Positions 27,141 to 35,451 of a stretch of DNA of 64,000 nt are shown here, piece by piece; the stretch's first letter is position 1; every line of letters begins with the position of its first letter. The notes beneath the pieces were generated by a model that was not told the DNA's origin, did not search any database, and saw only the letters and a list, made by a program, of their open reading frames with translations. This DNA comes from Pseudobacillus lumedeiriae (GTDB lineage: Bacteria > Bacillota > Bacilli > Bacillales > Domibacillaceae). The stretch is taken from contig NZ_JAUIYO010000003.1 in assembly GCF_044891285.1 (NCBI RefSeq), positions 1 to 64,000 of the forward strand, written 5' to 3'. A program made the position numbers and the translations under genes.

Positions 27141-28625
27141 TTAATTTGCTAAATCAGTCACTTCTCTGTTCTCTTCTATTTTGACATTGGGCTTTCTCGT
27201 AACGGCACTTACTCCAAGTGTGACTGCAATGTTAATCAACAATACTGCCAACCCTACATCAAGGTCTTTGATGACTGGTGGAAATGATGGGAACAATGTG
27301 GCAAGTGTCGTGCCCGAAATAGTTGAGTAGACAACGACCAGGATTCCGACAATCATTCCGGCGAAAGCTCCCTGTACAGTAACCGGATTCTTTTTCCAAA
27401 GGCTAAAAAACAATGCCGGGAATAACTGTGCCATGAAACTATAAGCCATCAAATACAGAGTAAAAATGGAATTACCACCATTAAATGTAAAGTAGAGAGT
27501 GACTAAAGCAATAATAGGAACCAGCATCCGGCTTAATCTCGCCAGCTGCTCATCTGTTGTATTCGGCTTCCATACTTTATATATATTTTTAGAAAGAATC
27601 GTAGCTGTTGCTGTCAGCACTAATGAGCTTGGGATGAGAGCAGCCATGGCTCCTGATGCTCCAATGACACCAACGAACCAAGGATCAAATGACATCTTCG
27701 CCATCTTAAATAAAGCCAAATCCGCATCTGCTCCCTGTAAATTTGGCACTTGAAGAATAGCCGAAAAGCCAATAAATAATGAAAAAACGATAATCACTTG
27801 ATAAATCGGCATAATCCCGGCATTCCAGCGAAGCGATTTTGGACTTTTCGCCGAAAACACTCCTGCCAGCATATGAGGAAACATATAGAATGCCAACGCT
27901 GTCATAATCGTAGCGGAAATAAACCATGAAATGCTCAGCCCTTCTTTAGGGAAGATCAGGAATCCCTGCTTAGCTGTATCGATCGCTTCAAACATTGGCT
28001 GCATTCCGCCGTAATAATGAATTGGAAAATAAATTCCCATAAAGACGACAACAGCCAAAATCATGATATCTTTAATGATGGCTGTCCATGCTACACCATG
28101 CATACCCGAAGCCGTTACATAAATAGTAATGGCAATCACGCCTACGATGATCGCCATATTTGGCGAGATCGAGCCATAAGAAGCTTCTGACACAATAATT
28201 CCTAATCCCTTTAACTGCATGATCAAATAAGGAATAATGGAAATAACACTAATGATGGCTACAAGAACCCCTAATGCCGGACTATTGTACTTTTTATCAT
28301 AAAAGTCAGATTGAGAGATGACATTATTTTCTTTGGCATACTTCCAAATGGGCGGCAGCAGCCAGTAAGCAATTACAAAATAGAAACAATTGAAAGCATA
28401 TAAAGCAGGAGGAATACCGGATCGATAAGCACCACCGCTTGCTCCTAGAAATGTATAAGTTGTAAACATCTCTCCCGCTATCAAAAAGAAGATTAATACG
28501 CCTCCAAAACCGCGGCCGCCTACAGCCCACTGTTCCAAACTCATATCTTTGCCTTTACGTGCTTGCAGTCCTAACCAAATACACAAACCGAGAAAGAATA
28601 AAATGACGAGAAGGGCGGTATTCAT
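27141..28625 (-). CDS. sodium:solute symporter (SSS family), YhjB-like
   Basis: A 494-residue symporter with about 13 predicted helices. MSLEQWAVGGRGFGGVLIFFLIAGEMFTTYTFLG near the N terminus is typical of the SSS family (core GRGFGGVLIFFLIAGE), and the sodium-site helix with GASGAMAALIPSSLVLTAT is present. It lies 2 bp behind a DUF3311 gene, the same pairing as B. subtilis yhjC-yhjB. The pair probably forms one uptake unit for an organic acid or amine. Its specificity is unknown. Confidence 0.88.
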   Translation of the reverse strand: MNTALLVILFFLGLCIWLGLQARKGKDMSLEQWAVGGRGFGGVLIFFLIAGEMFTTYTFLGASGGAYRSGIPPALYAFNCFYFVIAYWLLPPIWKYAKENNVISQSDFYDKKYNSPALGVLVAIISVISIIPYLIMQLKGLGIIVSEASYGSISPNMAIIVGVIAITIYVTASGMHGVAWTAIIKDIMILAVVVFMGIYFPIHYYGGMQPMFEAIDTAKQGFLIFPKEGLSISWFISATIMTALAFYMFPHMLAGVFSAKSPKSLRWNAGIMPIYQVIIVFSLFIGFSAILQVPNLQGADADLALFKMAKMSFDPWFVGVIGASGAMAALIPSSLVLTATATILSKNIYKVWKPNTTDEQLARLSRMLVPIIALVTLYFTFNGGNSIFTLYLMAYSFMAQLFPALFFSLWKKNPVTVQGAFAGMIVGILVVVYSTISGTTLATLFPSFPPVIKDLDVGLAVLLINIAVTLGVSAVTRKPNVKIEENREVTDLAN

Positions 28626-28627
28626 AA

Positions 28628-28816
28628 TTATTCTTCCTCCTTATTAGCAGGATCTAGTTTATTCGTAATGATCAGAAACAGAGATGTCAGACAGACCCAG
28701 CAGATTGCCCAAAAAAGCACGAATGGCATTCCAAGTACATAAGGTTCTACACGATTAATGACGACAAGCGAACCGAGTGCCGGTATCACACTCGTTACAT
28801 AAATTAGCTTTTTCAT
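28628..28816 (-). CDS. DUF3311 small membrane subunit (YhjC-like)
   Basis: A 62-residue protein with two transmembrane helices and a charged tail. The GMPFVLFWAICWV segment is characteristic of DUF3311. It is encoded immediately before the SSS symporter and is presumed to be its accessory subunit, comparable to DUF4212/DUF485-type partners of other symporters. Confidence 0.82.
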   Translation of the reverse strand: MKKLIYVTSVIPALGSLVVINRVEPYVLGMPFVLFWAICWVCLTSLFLIITNKLDPANKEEE

Positions 28817-28873
28817 TCATTCACCATCCTTGTTTTCCAAGCGGTTATTCCCAATCAAAAGATCGTTAATTTT

Positions 28874-29848
28874 CTAGGTTGATAGCTCTTTAGTTAACGG
28901 ATCGTTGACAGCCCACTGAGGCTTCTTTCCGCTTAGCACCAGATCTACCTGCATTGCGGCATGAACAGCCATGCGTACGGACGCTTCTTTCGTTAAAGCC
29001 GCACTGTGCGGACTAACGATAACATTATCCAATTGAAAAAGGGGATTGTCTGCATCAGGCGGCTCCACTTCAAATACATCGATTCCAGCCCCGGCAATTT
29101 CGCCCGTTCTCAAAGCTTCTACTAAATCATTTTCCCTCACAATGCCACCTCTGGAAGCGTTAACAAAATAAGCGGACGTTTTCATCCAGGAAAACTCCCG
29201 GCTCCCTATTGATCCTTTCGTTGATTCCGTTAACGGCAAATGCAAGCTAATAAAATCAGAGTTTTTGAACAGCTCCTCTATGTTCGGCACGATGTCTAAA
29301 TCGTGCATTGATCCGGCTGTTAAATAAGGATCGTAGCCAATGACTTTCATACCGAACCCTTTAGCTGCCTTTTGTGCTAACAGCTTCCCGATTCTTCCTA
29401 ACCCGATAATCCCTAACGTCTTATCTTCTAAATCGATGCTAGTAAGTTGATGGCGGCTCGCATAATTTCCGCTGCGCAGCTCCCGATCAGCCGAAATGAG
29501 GCTTTTAGACAGAGATAGAATGAACGCTATCACATGTTCAGCAACCGCGTTGGCATTCGCCTCCGGAGTATTTGTTACATAAATGCCTCTTTCTGTCGCT
29601 GCCTCAATGTCAATATTGTCTAACCCTACCCCATACTTAGCGATGACTTTAAGCTTTTTTCCTGCCTGTATCACTTCTTTATTAATGACAGCTATGGACC
29701 TTGTTAATACTGCATCACAATCTTTCACTTCTTTCGTTAAAACTTCCGGTAACAAATCAGACCCTATTCTAAGTTGATACCCTCTCTCTAATAAATAATT
29801 TTTTCCTTCCTCCTCAATGTCTTGAGGAATATAGACTACGCTGCTCAC
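28874..29848 (-). CDS. D-isomer-specific 2-hydroxyacid dehydrogenase
   Basis: A 324-residue member of the phosphoglycerate/2-hydroxyacid dehydrogenase family. The Rossmann motif is GIIGLGRIGKLLA. Catalytic residues lie in NASRGGIV (arginine), DVFEVEPP (glutamate) and PHSAALT (histidine). The start is taken as GTG 29848 behind GAGGGGGAT; the open frame to 29905 has a lysine-rich extension without a ribosome site. There is no ACT domain, so it is not a regulated SerA. It is the first gene after the sigma-54 promoter at 29993 and may interconvert a 2-oxoacid with a D-hydroxyacid in the operon's pathway. Confidence 0.87.
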   Translation of the reverse strand: MSSVVYIPQDIEEEGKNYLLERGYQLRIGSDLLPEVLTKEVKDCDAVLTRSIAVINKEVIQAGKKLKVIAKYGVGLDNIDIEAATERGIYVTNTPEANANAVAEHVIAFILSLSKSLISADRELRSGNYASRHQLTSIDLEDKTLGIIGLGRIGKLLAQKAAKGFGMKVIGYDPYLTAGSMHDLDIVPNIEELFKNSDFISLHLPLTESTKGSIGSREFSWMKTSAYFVNASRGGIVRENDLVEALRTGEIAGAGIDVFEVEPPDADNPLFQLDNVIVSPHSAALTKEASVRMAVHAAMQVDLVLSGKKPQWAVNDPLTKELST

Positions 29849-29992
29849 ATCATCCCCCTCTTTCTTCTTGGCTTTGTTAAACTTGCCTGTTGATTTCCAC
29901 TTCAATCAACAATCTTCATTAACAGAGCCTTCCTCTTAAATAAATGTTGTACTCTTAAGGTATCGTCTATCTCATTCCTTTGTTTTTATATT

Positions 29993-30008
29993 TGCAAAAA
30001 TTGTGCCA
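29993..30008 (-). promoter_or_regulatory. sigma-54 (-24/-12) promoter of the second Rieske operon
   Basis: On the minus strand it reads TGGCAC-AATTT-TTGCA, a perfect consensus. It lies between the activator gene (ending at 30117) and the hydroxyacid dehydrogenase gene. No other sigma-54 site was seen in the gaps between the eight following genes, all of which are below 105 bp, so they may form one transcript of about 10 kb. Confidence 0.92.
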
Positions 30009-30075
30009 ATATTTAAAATTATCTTTTTACTAGCTGCCAAGCGTTTTTCGCTCTCATTTCGCTACACATACGGTT

Positions 30076-30106
30076 AACATTTTGTTTCTTCACGCAACAA
30101 AATGTT
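30076..30106. promoter_or_regulatory. palindromic activator site with TGTTTCA repeats
   Basis: A perfect 11-bp inverted repeat (AACATTTTGTT, 9-bp spacer, AACAAAATGTT) lies about 70-100 bp upstream of the sigma-54 promoter. It is followed by three GTTTCA repeats at 30104-30132 that run into the end of the activator gene. This is the expected enhancer site for the activator encoded at 30117-32057. Confidence 0.7.
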
Positions 30107-30116
30107 TCAATTTGTT

Positions 30117-32057
30117 TCATTCTGTTTCAATATTCCATTGTTTCATCTTCCTCCATAACGTCGTACGGCTCATTCCTAATTCAACGGCTGCTTTTCCTTT
30201 ATTGTAATTACACTTTGCTAACACTTGAACAATACGCTCACGCTCGGATCGCTGCGGGATAATTGCAGCGTCCTCTTCTTTTTCCTGCTTGGACTGTTCT
30301 CTCTGCTGATTCATATTCGGCAAATATTTCTCAATATCGTATACATCGATGACCTTTCCTTTGCAGAGAACGGTTAACCTTTCGCAGAAGTTTTGCAGCT
30401 GGCGCACATTTCCTTCCCAATGGGCTTCGCTTAATTTTTGACTGGCTGCATCAGTAATCCCACCCTTTTCCTGACCGCGAAAAGCTTTACTGATGAAAGC
30501 ATTCACTAATACAGGAATGTCTCCTCTGCGTTCCCGAAGAGGGGGCAAGTTAAGGTCTAACACACTCAAACGGTAATAAAGATCCTCTCGAAAATCTCCT
30601 TCTTTAACCATATGTATAAGATTTTTGTTTGTAGCCGCAATAATCCTTACATCTACCGGGATCACTTTATCGTCTCCGATGCGCATAATTTCTCGCTCTT
30701 GAAGCACACGAAGCAGCCTGCTTTGCAGTTTAGGAGAAATCTCACCAATTTCATCTAAAAAGATCGTTCCTCGATGCGCCAGCTCAAAGAAACCTTGCTT
30801 TCCACCTTTCATCGCTCCTGTAAAAGCTCCTTCCGCATAACCGAACAGCTCACTTTCTAATAAATCTTCAGGAAGAGCCGCACAGTTGATCGCTACAAAC
30901 GGATTGCTTTTCCGCTTACTGTGATTATGAATACTTTGAGCAAATATTTCTTTGCCTGTTCCCGTTTCTCCAATAATTAAAATATTAGAATCCACTTCAC
31001 TGTACCGCTTGGCTGTTTCAATCGTTTTTTCAATTTCAATGCTGCGGAATAGAATGTCTTGGAATGTGTACTTCGCCACATGTCCACGAGAATGAATCTT
31101 TTTACGGATTTTCCCTTCCATCTCCTGAATGCCTGTCACATCTTGAAAAGCAACCATGTTCCCTACTTTTTTTCCTTTTAAAAATGTCCCGACCTTTTTT
31201 ACTGATAATTGAATAGATTGGTAGGAAACAATTTCTTCCCGATAATCTCCATCACTCAGCAATAAATCCCGAAACTTCCCTTTTTTTAAGATCTCGTCTA
31301 TTGATCGTCCAATGAAACTTTCTTCTGAAATCGATAAAATCTCGCGGGCTGCCGTGTTGAATACAGAGATATGCCCTTTTAAATCGATAGCGATGACTCC
31401 CTCATACGCATAGTTAAGAATCGTCTGATAGCGCTGAGCCTTTTCCTGTTCTCTCAAACTGACAAGCGCCAGCCTCTTCGCCTCAATTAACGCCTGACGA
31501 AAAGATTCCTTTCCTGTTTCAACGACGGCAGCCCCTAGGCCTAGTTCTTCCGCATATTTAGACGTGCTCAATCCGCTCAACACGACTTCACACCCTTCGC
31601 TGGCAGCTAAGTCTACTAAGCTCGCTGAGTGTTCTATACTCTCTAAGATGTACGACTGAATCGGCAGATCCACAACGTCCGCTAGGTTTTCTACGCCGTA
31701 AATCATATTAAGCGCCCCAATAACAGCTACTTTTTTTCTGCCAAAACGCGCTTTACAATCAGACAAACAGCGGATCAAGTCAATTCCCTGTACCGGAATA
31801 TCAACGATCGGCATAAATTCATTATGCTCTTTTAACAGTTTCGTCATTAATCCTCTCGATATAATGACATCCGCATCTATTTCCAATTCTGAAATCTTAT
31901 CAGCTGCTACTACTATTTCTTCTAATTCAAACTCTATGCTTGCCTCATGCTTGTTTTCCATTTCTTCCAGCCGATTAAATTCTTCAAACCGCTCAAAAGC
32001 GTCTTTAATATATCCTTTACGAGGAACAACAAGTGTTATTTTAATCAAAGCCATCAC
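30117..32057 (-). CDS. sigma-54-dependent activator with PrpR_N and PAS domains
   Basis: A 646-residue enhancer-binding protein: PrpR_N-type sensor (about 1-200), PAS (about 205-320), AAA+ domain (about 330-570) and a Fis-type helix-turn-helix with KGKAAVELGMSRTTLWRKM at the end. Walker A is GETGTGKE, the sigma-54 loop is GAFTGA, and Walker B is IFLDEIGE. The start is uncertain: GAGGTG overlaps the GTG/ATG at 32057/32054, whereas a TTG two codons later has better spacing. It lies directly upstream of the sigma-54 operon on the same strand and is its probable activator. Confidence 0.92.
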   Translation of the reverse strand: MMALIKITLVVPRKGYIKDAFERFEEFNRLEEMENKHEASIEFELEEIVVAADKISELEIDADVIISRGLMTKLLKEHNEFMPIVDIPVQGIDLIRCLSDCKARFGRKKVAVIGALNMIYGVENLADVVDLPIQSYILESIEHSASLVDLAASEGCEVVLSGLSTSKYAEELGLGAAVVETGKESFRQALIEAKRLALVSLREQEKAQRYQTILNYAYEGVIAIDLKGHISVFNTAAREILSISEESFIGRSIDEILKKGKFRDLLLSDGDYREEIVSYQSIQLSVKKVGTFLKGKKVGNMVAFQDVTGIQEMEGKIRKKIHSRGHVAKYTFQDILFRSIEIEKTIETAKRYSEVDSNILIIGETGTGKEIFAQSIHNHSKRKSNPFVAINCAALPEDLLESELFGYAEGAFTGAMKGGKQGFFELAHRGTIFLDEIGEISPKLQSRLLRVLQEREIMRIGDDKVIPVDVRIIAATNKNLIHMVKEGDFREDLYYRLSVLDLNLPPLRERRGDIPVLVNAFISKAFRGQEKGGITDAASQKLSEAHWEGNVRQLQNFCERLTVLCKGKVIDVYDIEKYLPNMNQQREQSKQEKEEDAAIIPQRSERERIVQVLAKCNYNKGKAAVELGMSRTTLWRKMKQWNIETE

Positions 32058-32275
32058 CTCAACTGTTGTGAAAATAAATATAATTTTCTCATAATTATAA
32101 ACGTAAAGCTCAGACGTGTGTGATTATGAATATTTTCCCATAAGCTAAAAGGCACCTTCCAGCAAAGTGTAAGTGCCGTTAGTGTTGCCCTAACAAAAAA
32201 CGAACACCAGTTTCATCCCCTTTAAAGTTAGGCTAAAATATAGCTTATATCTATTCACATTGGGAGGCTTATGAA

Positions 32276-32623
32276 ATGATTAAACACGTAGCAACAGTCG
32301 CTGTTTATGTTGAAGATTAACAAAAAGCAAAAGTATTTTGGACGACAGAGAAAGTGGGTTTCGAGGCGGCGGATCATCGCTCATTGGCTTGATGCAGCTC
32401 CCAGCAGGCCCAGACCTGACTCGTTCTATATCCAAAGTCCATGATGAACGGGTCAGAGAATATGAAAGCATCGATCGTTTTTGAATGTGAGAACATTTTA
32501 GGAACATATGAAAAAATGAAAGCAAACGGGGTAGAATTTTTAGGAGGACCTAACCAAATGCAATGAGGTACGTTCGTACAATTTAAAAATGAAGATGAAA
32601 ACGAGTTTTTATTAAAAGGCTAA
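32276..32623 (+). pseudogene. decayed VOC/glyoxalase-family gene
   Basis: The plus strand begins with GGGAGG, an ATG at 32276 and MIKHVATVAVYVED, then stops at a TAA. Later pieces in shifting frames still read as VOC family, for example SIVFECENI, YEKMKANGVEFLGG and TFVQFK, and end at TAA 32623. At least one nonsense codon and several frameshifts are present over 348 bp, so no intact product is possible. Confidence 0.85.
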
Positions 32624-32633
32624 TAAGTGCAGG

Positions 32634-32681
32634 AGCGTCAGACCTCTGGAACCATACGTATGGTTCCAGAGGTCTGACGCT
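32634..32681. terminator. perfect 48-bp palindrome, terminator-like
   Basis: Two 24-bp arms without a loop form a perfect palindrome (AGCGTCAGACC at each outer end, CATACGTATG at the centre). It lies 11 bp after the VOC remnant and 16 bp before the stop codon of the convergent MFS gene. It is probably a bidirectional terminator. Confidence 0.75.
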
Positions 32682-32696
32682 TTAATTAAGAGAAAA

Positions 32697-33908
32697 TCAT
32701 GATTCCGCTCGACGGACTGCTGCTTTTTTCGCGAGCGGGAATGTCGTCAAAAATCCGAACGTCAGCAAAGCCGCGATCATTCCGAACGTCAAGACATAAT
32801 TGCCTGTTTTCATTAAGAAAACAGCGATCATCGGTCCGATCGTCGAACCAACAAATAAGAAGAATGAATACAGTGACATCGCCGACGCTTTTTCCTTTCC
32901 TCCAATTTGCCCGAGCAGAGAAATTAAGGAAGGAACAGTAATGGAAATGCCCGCTGTAAAGACGATGCTCATACAGGCAATCATGAAAATACTGTTCGAT
33001 ACCCCGACGCTAAACAGGCCAATCGCTGCAAGAGCAAGACCGCTGCGCAATGTTTTAAACGTGCCGAAACGCTCTGCCAGCCGGCCGCCAAACGGTGTAA
33101 GGAGCATCCCGATCATTCCTGCAGATCGAATGAGCAATATTTGTGATGCTTCAAGCGCATACATGTCTCGCAAATAATTTTCAAGCGCTGTATACATTCC
33201 GACGAAGCTTAACAACAATAAAACCGTAATGAAATAGCACTTTCGAAAGAAACTTTGTGATAAAACGACAGGAAACGCTCCAAAGACGGATCTCTTTTCC
33301 ATAACGTCAAGAACGCGATCTCTCGGAATAACAGCTATAAAGGCGATAGCCAATCCTAAATAAAGAAGGCCGAATATGTAAAATACGAAGTGCCAGCCAA
33401 GCATTCCATTAATCATGCTGCTGTACACTTGACCGACGATCCCCGCCATTAAAAAACCCGCACTAATCACACCAATGGCCGTCATTCGTTTTTTCGGCGG
33501 ATACAGCTCCGTAATGAAAGTAAGCGCAGTCGGAGCAAAGGAAGCAGCAACAAATCCTTGAATCCCCCGGAATACAATAATCGCCTCATAATTGGAAAGA
33601 AATCCGATCACTGGAGAAATGACTGTTAATAACAGAAGCCCCAATATAATGACCCGCTTCCGCCCGTATCGGTCTGAAAGCGGAGCAAACACCACTGTCC
33701 CGAGAGCATAGCATAGTGAACAAATACTTGTTGCCAAAGCCGCTCTTTCTGCCGTAAGATGAAACTCTGTCATAAACACCGGATTTAACGGAATCGTGGA
33801 AAACAAAGCCGCAACGACAAACAACCCGCTGCAAAAAAAGACGAGCGTTATGAGCGAATACCTCCTTTCCACCACTGTATGAGGTGTTTCCGCGGCCAGC
33901 TGTTCCAT
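32697..33908 (-). CDS. MFS transporter, YnfM/Bcr-like drug exporter family
   Basis: A 403-residue MFS protein with 12 predicted helices. The loop 2-3 motif APLSDRYGRKRVIILG and FRGIQGFVAASFAPTALTFITE in helix 4-5 (core FRGIQGFVAASFAP) place it with the DHA1-type exporters such as YnfM. There is no regulator nearby, and substrate prediction is not possible. It appears monocistronic. Confidence 0.85.
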   Translation of the reverse strand: MEQLAAETPHTVVERRYSLITLVFFCSGLFVVAALFSTIPLNPVFMTEFHLTAERAALATSICSLCYALGTVVFAPLSDRYGRKRVIILGLLLLTVISPVIGFLSNYEAIIVFRGIQGFVAASFAPTALTFITELYPPKKRMTAIGVISAGFLMAGIVGQVYSSMINGMLGWHFVFYIFGLLYLGLAIAFIAVIPRDRVLDVMEKRSVFGAFPVVLSQSFFRKCYFITVLLLLSFVGMYTALENYLRDMYALEASQILLIRSAGMIGMLLTPFGGRLAERFGTFKTLRSGLALAAIGLFSVGVSNSIFMIACMSIVFTAGISITVPSLISLLGQIGGKEKASAMSLYSFFLFVGSTIGPMIAVFLMKTGNYVLTFGMIAALLTFGFLTTFPLAKKAAVRRAES

Positions 33909-34061
33909 TGAATCCCCTCCTTTTCTAGATGTTAGTTAAAAATATTCGGAATATTTTAATTTTAATTATAAAACTCCATAATCCTAGATGTCTAATATTT
34001 AATTTATTAGGAAAACATACTTTCATAGTATAGACACCACAAGATGAATATTTCTCCACCC

Positions 34062-34108
34062 AAAAACAGAGGCACTCCCACAGTTTATATGGGAGTACCC
34101 CTGTTTTT
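34062..34108 (-). terminator. terminator of the crcB pair
   Basis: AAAAACAG and CTGTTTTT bracket an inner ACTCCCA/TGGGAGT stem, just after the downstream crcB gene. The T tract is present in the minus orientation. Confidence 0.85.
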
Positions 34109-34122
34109 ACTGACAGTCCATT

Positions 34123-34482
34123 TTAAATAGCTAAACCAACGGCTGCAGACACACAGCCTACTATGACCGATGTCATTACATAAATAACAGCTGATTTCAT
34201 TTGATTGGACTGTATTAAAGTAATCGTTTCATTTCCAAATGTAGAGAATGTTGTATAAGCACCGCAAAAACCAACACCGCCAAACAGCCATACCCAATCA
34301 TCGATTCCACCTGTCAGGTGAAGGTTGGCGATCCATCCTAGCAGGAAGGAGCCTGTTACGTTGATGACCCAAGTACCTGCTGGAAAAGGATAAATGTTTT
34401 TGGCTTTTTTATTTACTAGATTCCCTAGTAAATAACGAGCCGCAGCACCTAATGAACCGCCTAAGCCTATAAGCCAAATCAT
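34123..34482 (-). CDS. crcB: fluoride ion channel CrcB/Fluc, second subunit
   Basis: A 119-residue, four-helix Fluc protein. GGSLGAAARYLLG at the N terminus and FCGAYTTFSTFGNET in the third helix (the phenylalanine/threonine fluoride path) are diagnostic. Its start overlaps the stop of the other crcB gene by 4 bp. Adjacent crcB pairs in Bacillus encode an obligate heterodimeric fluoride exporter channel. No fluoride riboswitch was seen upstream. Confidence 0.93.
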   Translation of the reverse strand: MIWLIGLGGSLGAAARYLLGNLVNKKAKNIYPFPAGTWVINVTGSFLLGWIANLHLTGGIDDWVWLFGGVGFCGAYTTFSTFGNETITLIQSNQMKSAVIYVMTSVIVGCVSAAVGLAI

Positions 34483-34865
34483 CGTACACCGTCCTCTTTT
34501 TTATTTGATAACGCCAACCGGCGGCCTGCATAAGCGAGCAATAAACCGAATACCGTGCTGGCAGCAGCGTAGAGCAGCGCAAGGAAAACAAGCCCTTCTT
34601 GAAATAATTGAATCGTCTCCACGGAAAACGTTGAGAAAGTGGTAAAGGAACCGACTAATCCTGTTCCAATCAATAACGTCCATTCCGGCTTTACTTTTCC
34701 GCTCTGGCCCGCAAACGTTAAAAACCAGCCAAGAAATAAGCATCCGATCATATTAATAGAGAAGGTACCTAAAGGAAAATGATTATTTGTATGTATGAAC
34801 TCCCCTAACGCATATCTCCCGATGGCACCGACAAAACCGCCAATCATAACGAATAACACATTCAT
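34479..34865 (-). CDS. crcB: fluoride ion channel CrcB/Fluc, first subunit
   Basis: A 128-residue four-helix Fluc protein with GGFVGAIGRYALGEF and GSFTTFSTFSVET. The ATG at 34865 is preferred to ATG 34877 because GGTGAT precedes it at a suitable distance. It is the first gene of a two-gene operon. A TATAAT -10 box is present on the minus strand at 34921-34926, directly in front of an array of TATCATGAWTCAG repeats that may be an operator. Confidence 0.92.
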   Translation of the reverse strand: MNVLFVMIGGFVGAIGRYALGEFIHTNNHFPLGTFSINMIGCLFLGWFLTFAGQSGKVKPEWTLLIGTGLVGSFTTFSTFSVETIQLFQEGLVFLALLYAAASTVFGLLLAYAGRRLALSNKKEDGVR

Positions 34866-34930
34866 CCCAATCACCATTCTTTCATTTCAACTTCCTCGTC
34901 TGTATTGTTAGCATTCACTTATTATAGTTT

Positions 34931-35025
34931 TATCATGATTGAGAAAACTTTATCATGAATCAGGGAAAGGATATCATAATTCAAAATAAAATATCATGAT
35001 TCAGGCGGGGATTATCATGAATCAG
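34931..35025. repeat. five phased TATCATGAWTCAG repeats
   Basis: Units start at 34931, 34951, 34972, 34992 and 35013, alternating 20 and 21 bp apart, close to two DNA turns. The core TATCATGAWTCAG holds the palindromes ATCATGAT and TGAWTCA. The array lies just upstream of the crcB -10 box and between crcB and the HxlR gene. It may be a multi-site operator or a nucleoid-protein site. Confidence 0.8.
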
Positions 35026-35050
35026 CCCTTATTCTTTACGAATAAGGGCT
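35024..35050. terminator. stem-loop before the hxlR promoter
   Basis: AGCCCTTATTC and GAATAAGGGCT form an 11-bp stem with a 5-nt loop directly after the repeat array. It may insulate the divergent promoters. Confidence 0.6.
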
Positions 35051-35060
35051 TCTTACCCTC

Positions 35061-35096
35061 TTGATATATTTTTTATACTTGATATACTATTTATAC
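35061..35096 (+). promoter_or_regulatory. promoter and TATAC direct repeats of the hxlR operon
   Basis: TTGATA (35061-35066) and TATACT (35083-35088) are 16 bp apart. TATAC recurs at 35074, 35083 and 35092, every 9 bp, covering the -10 region. This is a plausible operator for the HxlR-type repressor encoded directly downstream. Confidence 0.6.
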
Positions 35097-35111
35097 AAAA
35101 GGGAGGTGATC

Positions 35112-35450
35112 TTGATTAATATTTGTCCGTATTTAGAACTTTCCTTTCAAATTTTAGGAAAAAAGTGGAACGGTTTGATCATTCACTATTTGTCTCTTTG
35201 CAAGAATGGCACGGCTCATTTTACCGACATGAAACGAGACCTCCCAGATATTACACCACGTGCCCTTTCTCTTAAGCTGTCTGAGCTGATCGAATACGGC
35301 TTAATTGAAAAAAAAGTCACAAGTGGATCGTCTGTTACCATTTTTTATGAATTAACAGAAAAAGGACGATCACTCGCTACAGCACTCCAACCTATTCAAA
35401 AGTGGGCGCTGGAACATATGAATTTAGAACAATCAAAAGGGGGAGAATGA
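35112..35450 (+). CDS. HxlR-family regulator, YodB/HypR-like redox sensor
   Basis: A 112-residue winged-helix protein starting at TTG 35112, 6 bases behind GGGAGG. The N-terminal cysteine C5 in ICPYLE sits where the redox-sensing cysteine of YodB-type repressors lies. ITPRALSLKLSELIEYGLIEKK is the HxlR recognition region (core ITPRALSLKLSEL). It is cotranscribed with an SpxH-like protein and a YdhR-like monooxygenase, which suggests a response to thiol or quinone stress. The ligand is not proven. Confidence 0.85.
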   Translation: MINICPYLELSFQILGKKWNGLIIHYLSLCKNGTAHFTDMKRDLPDITPRALSLKLSELIEYGLIEKKVTSGSSVTIFYELTEKGRSLATALQPIQKWALEHMNLEQSKGGE

Positions 35451-35451
35451 C

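Noticed and set aside
34866..35060. Fluoride riboswitch upstream of crcB
   Set aside because: None of the conserved crcB-motif blocks could be found; only the phased repeats and a simple hairpin are present.
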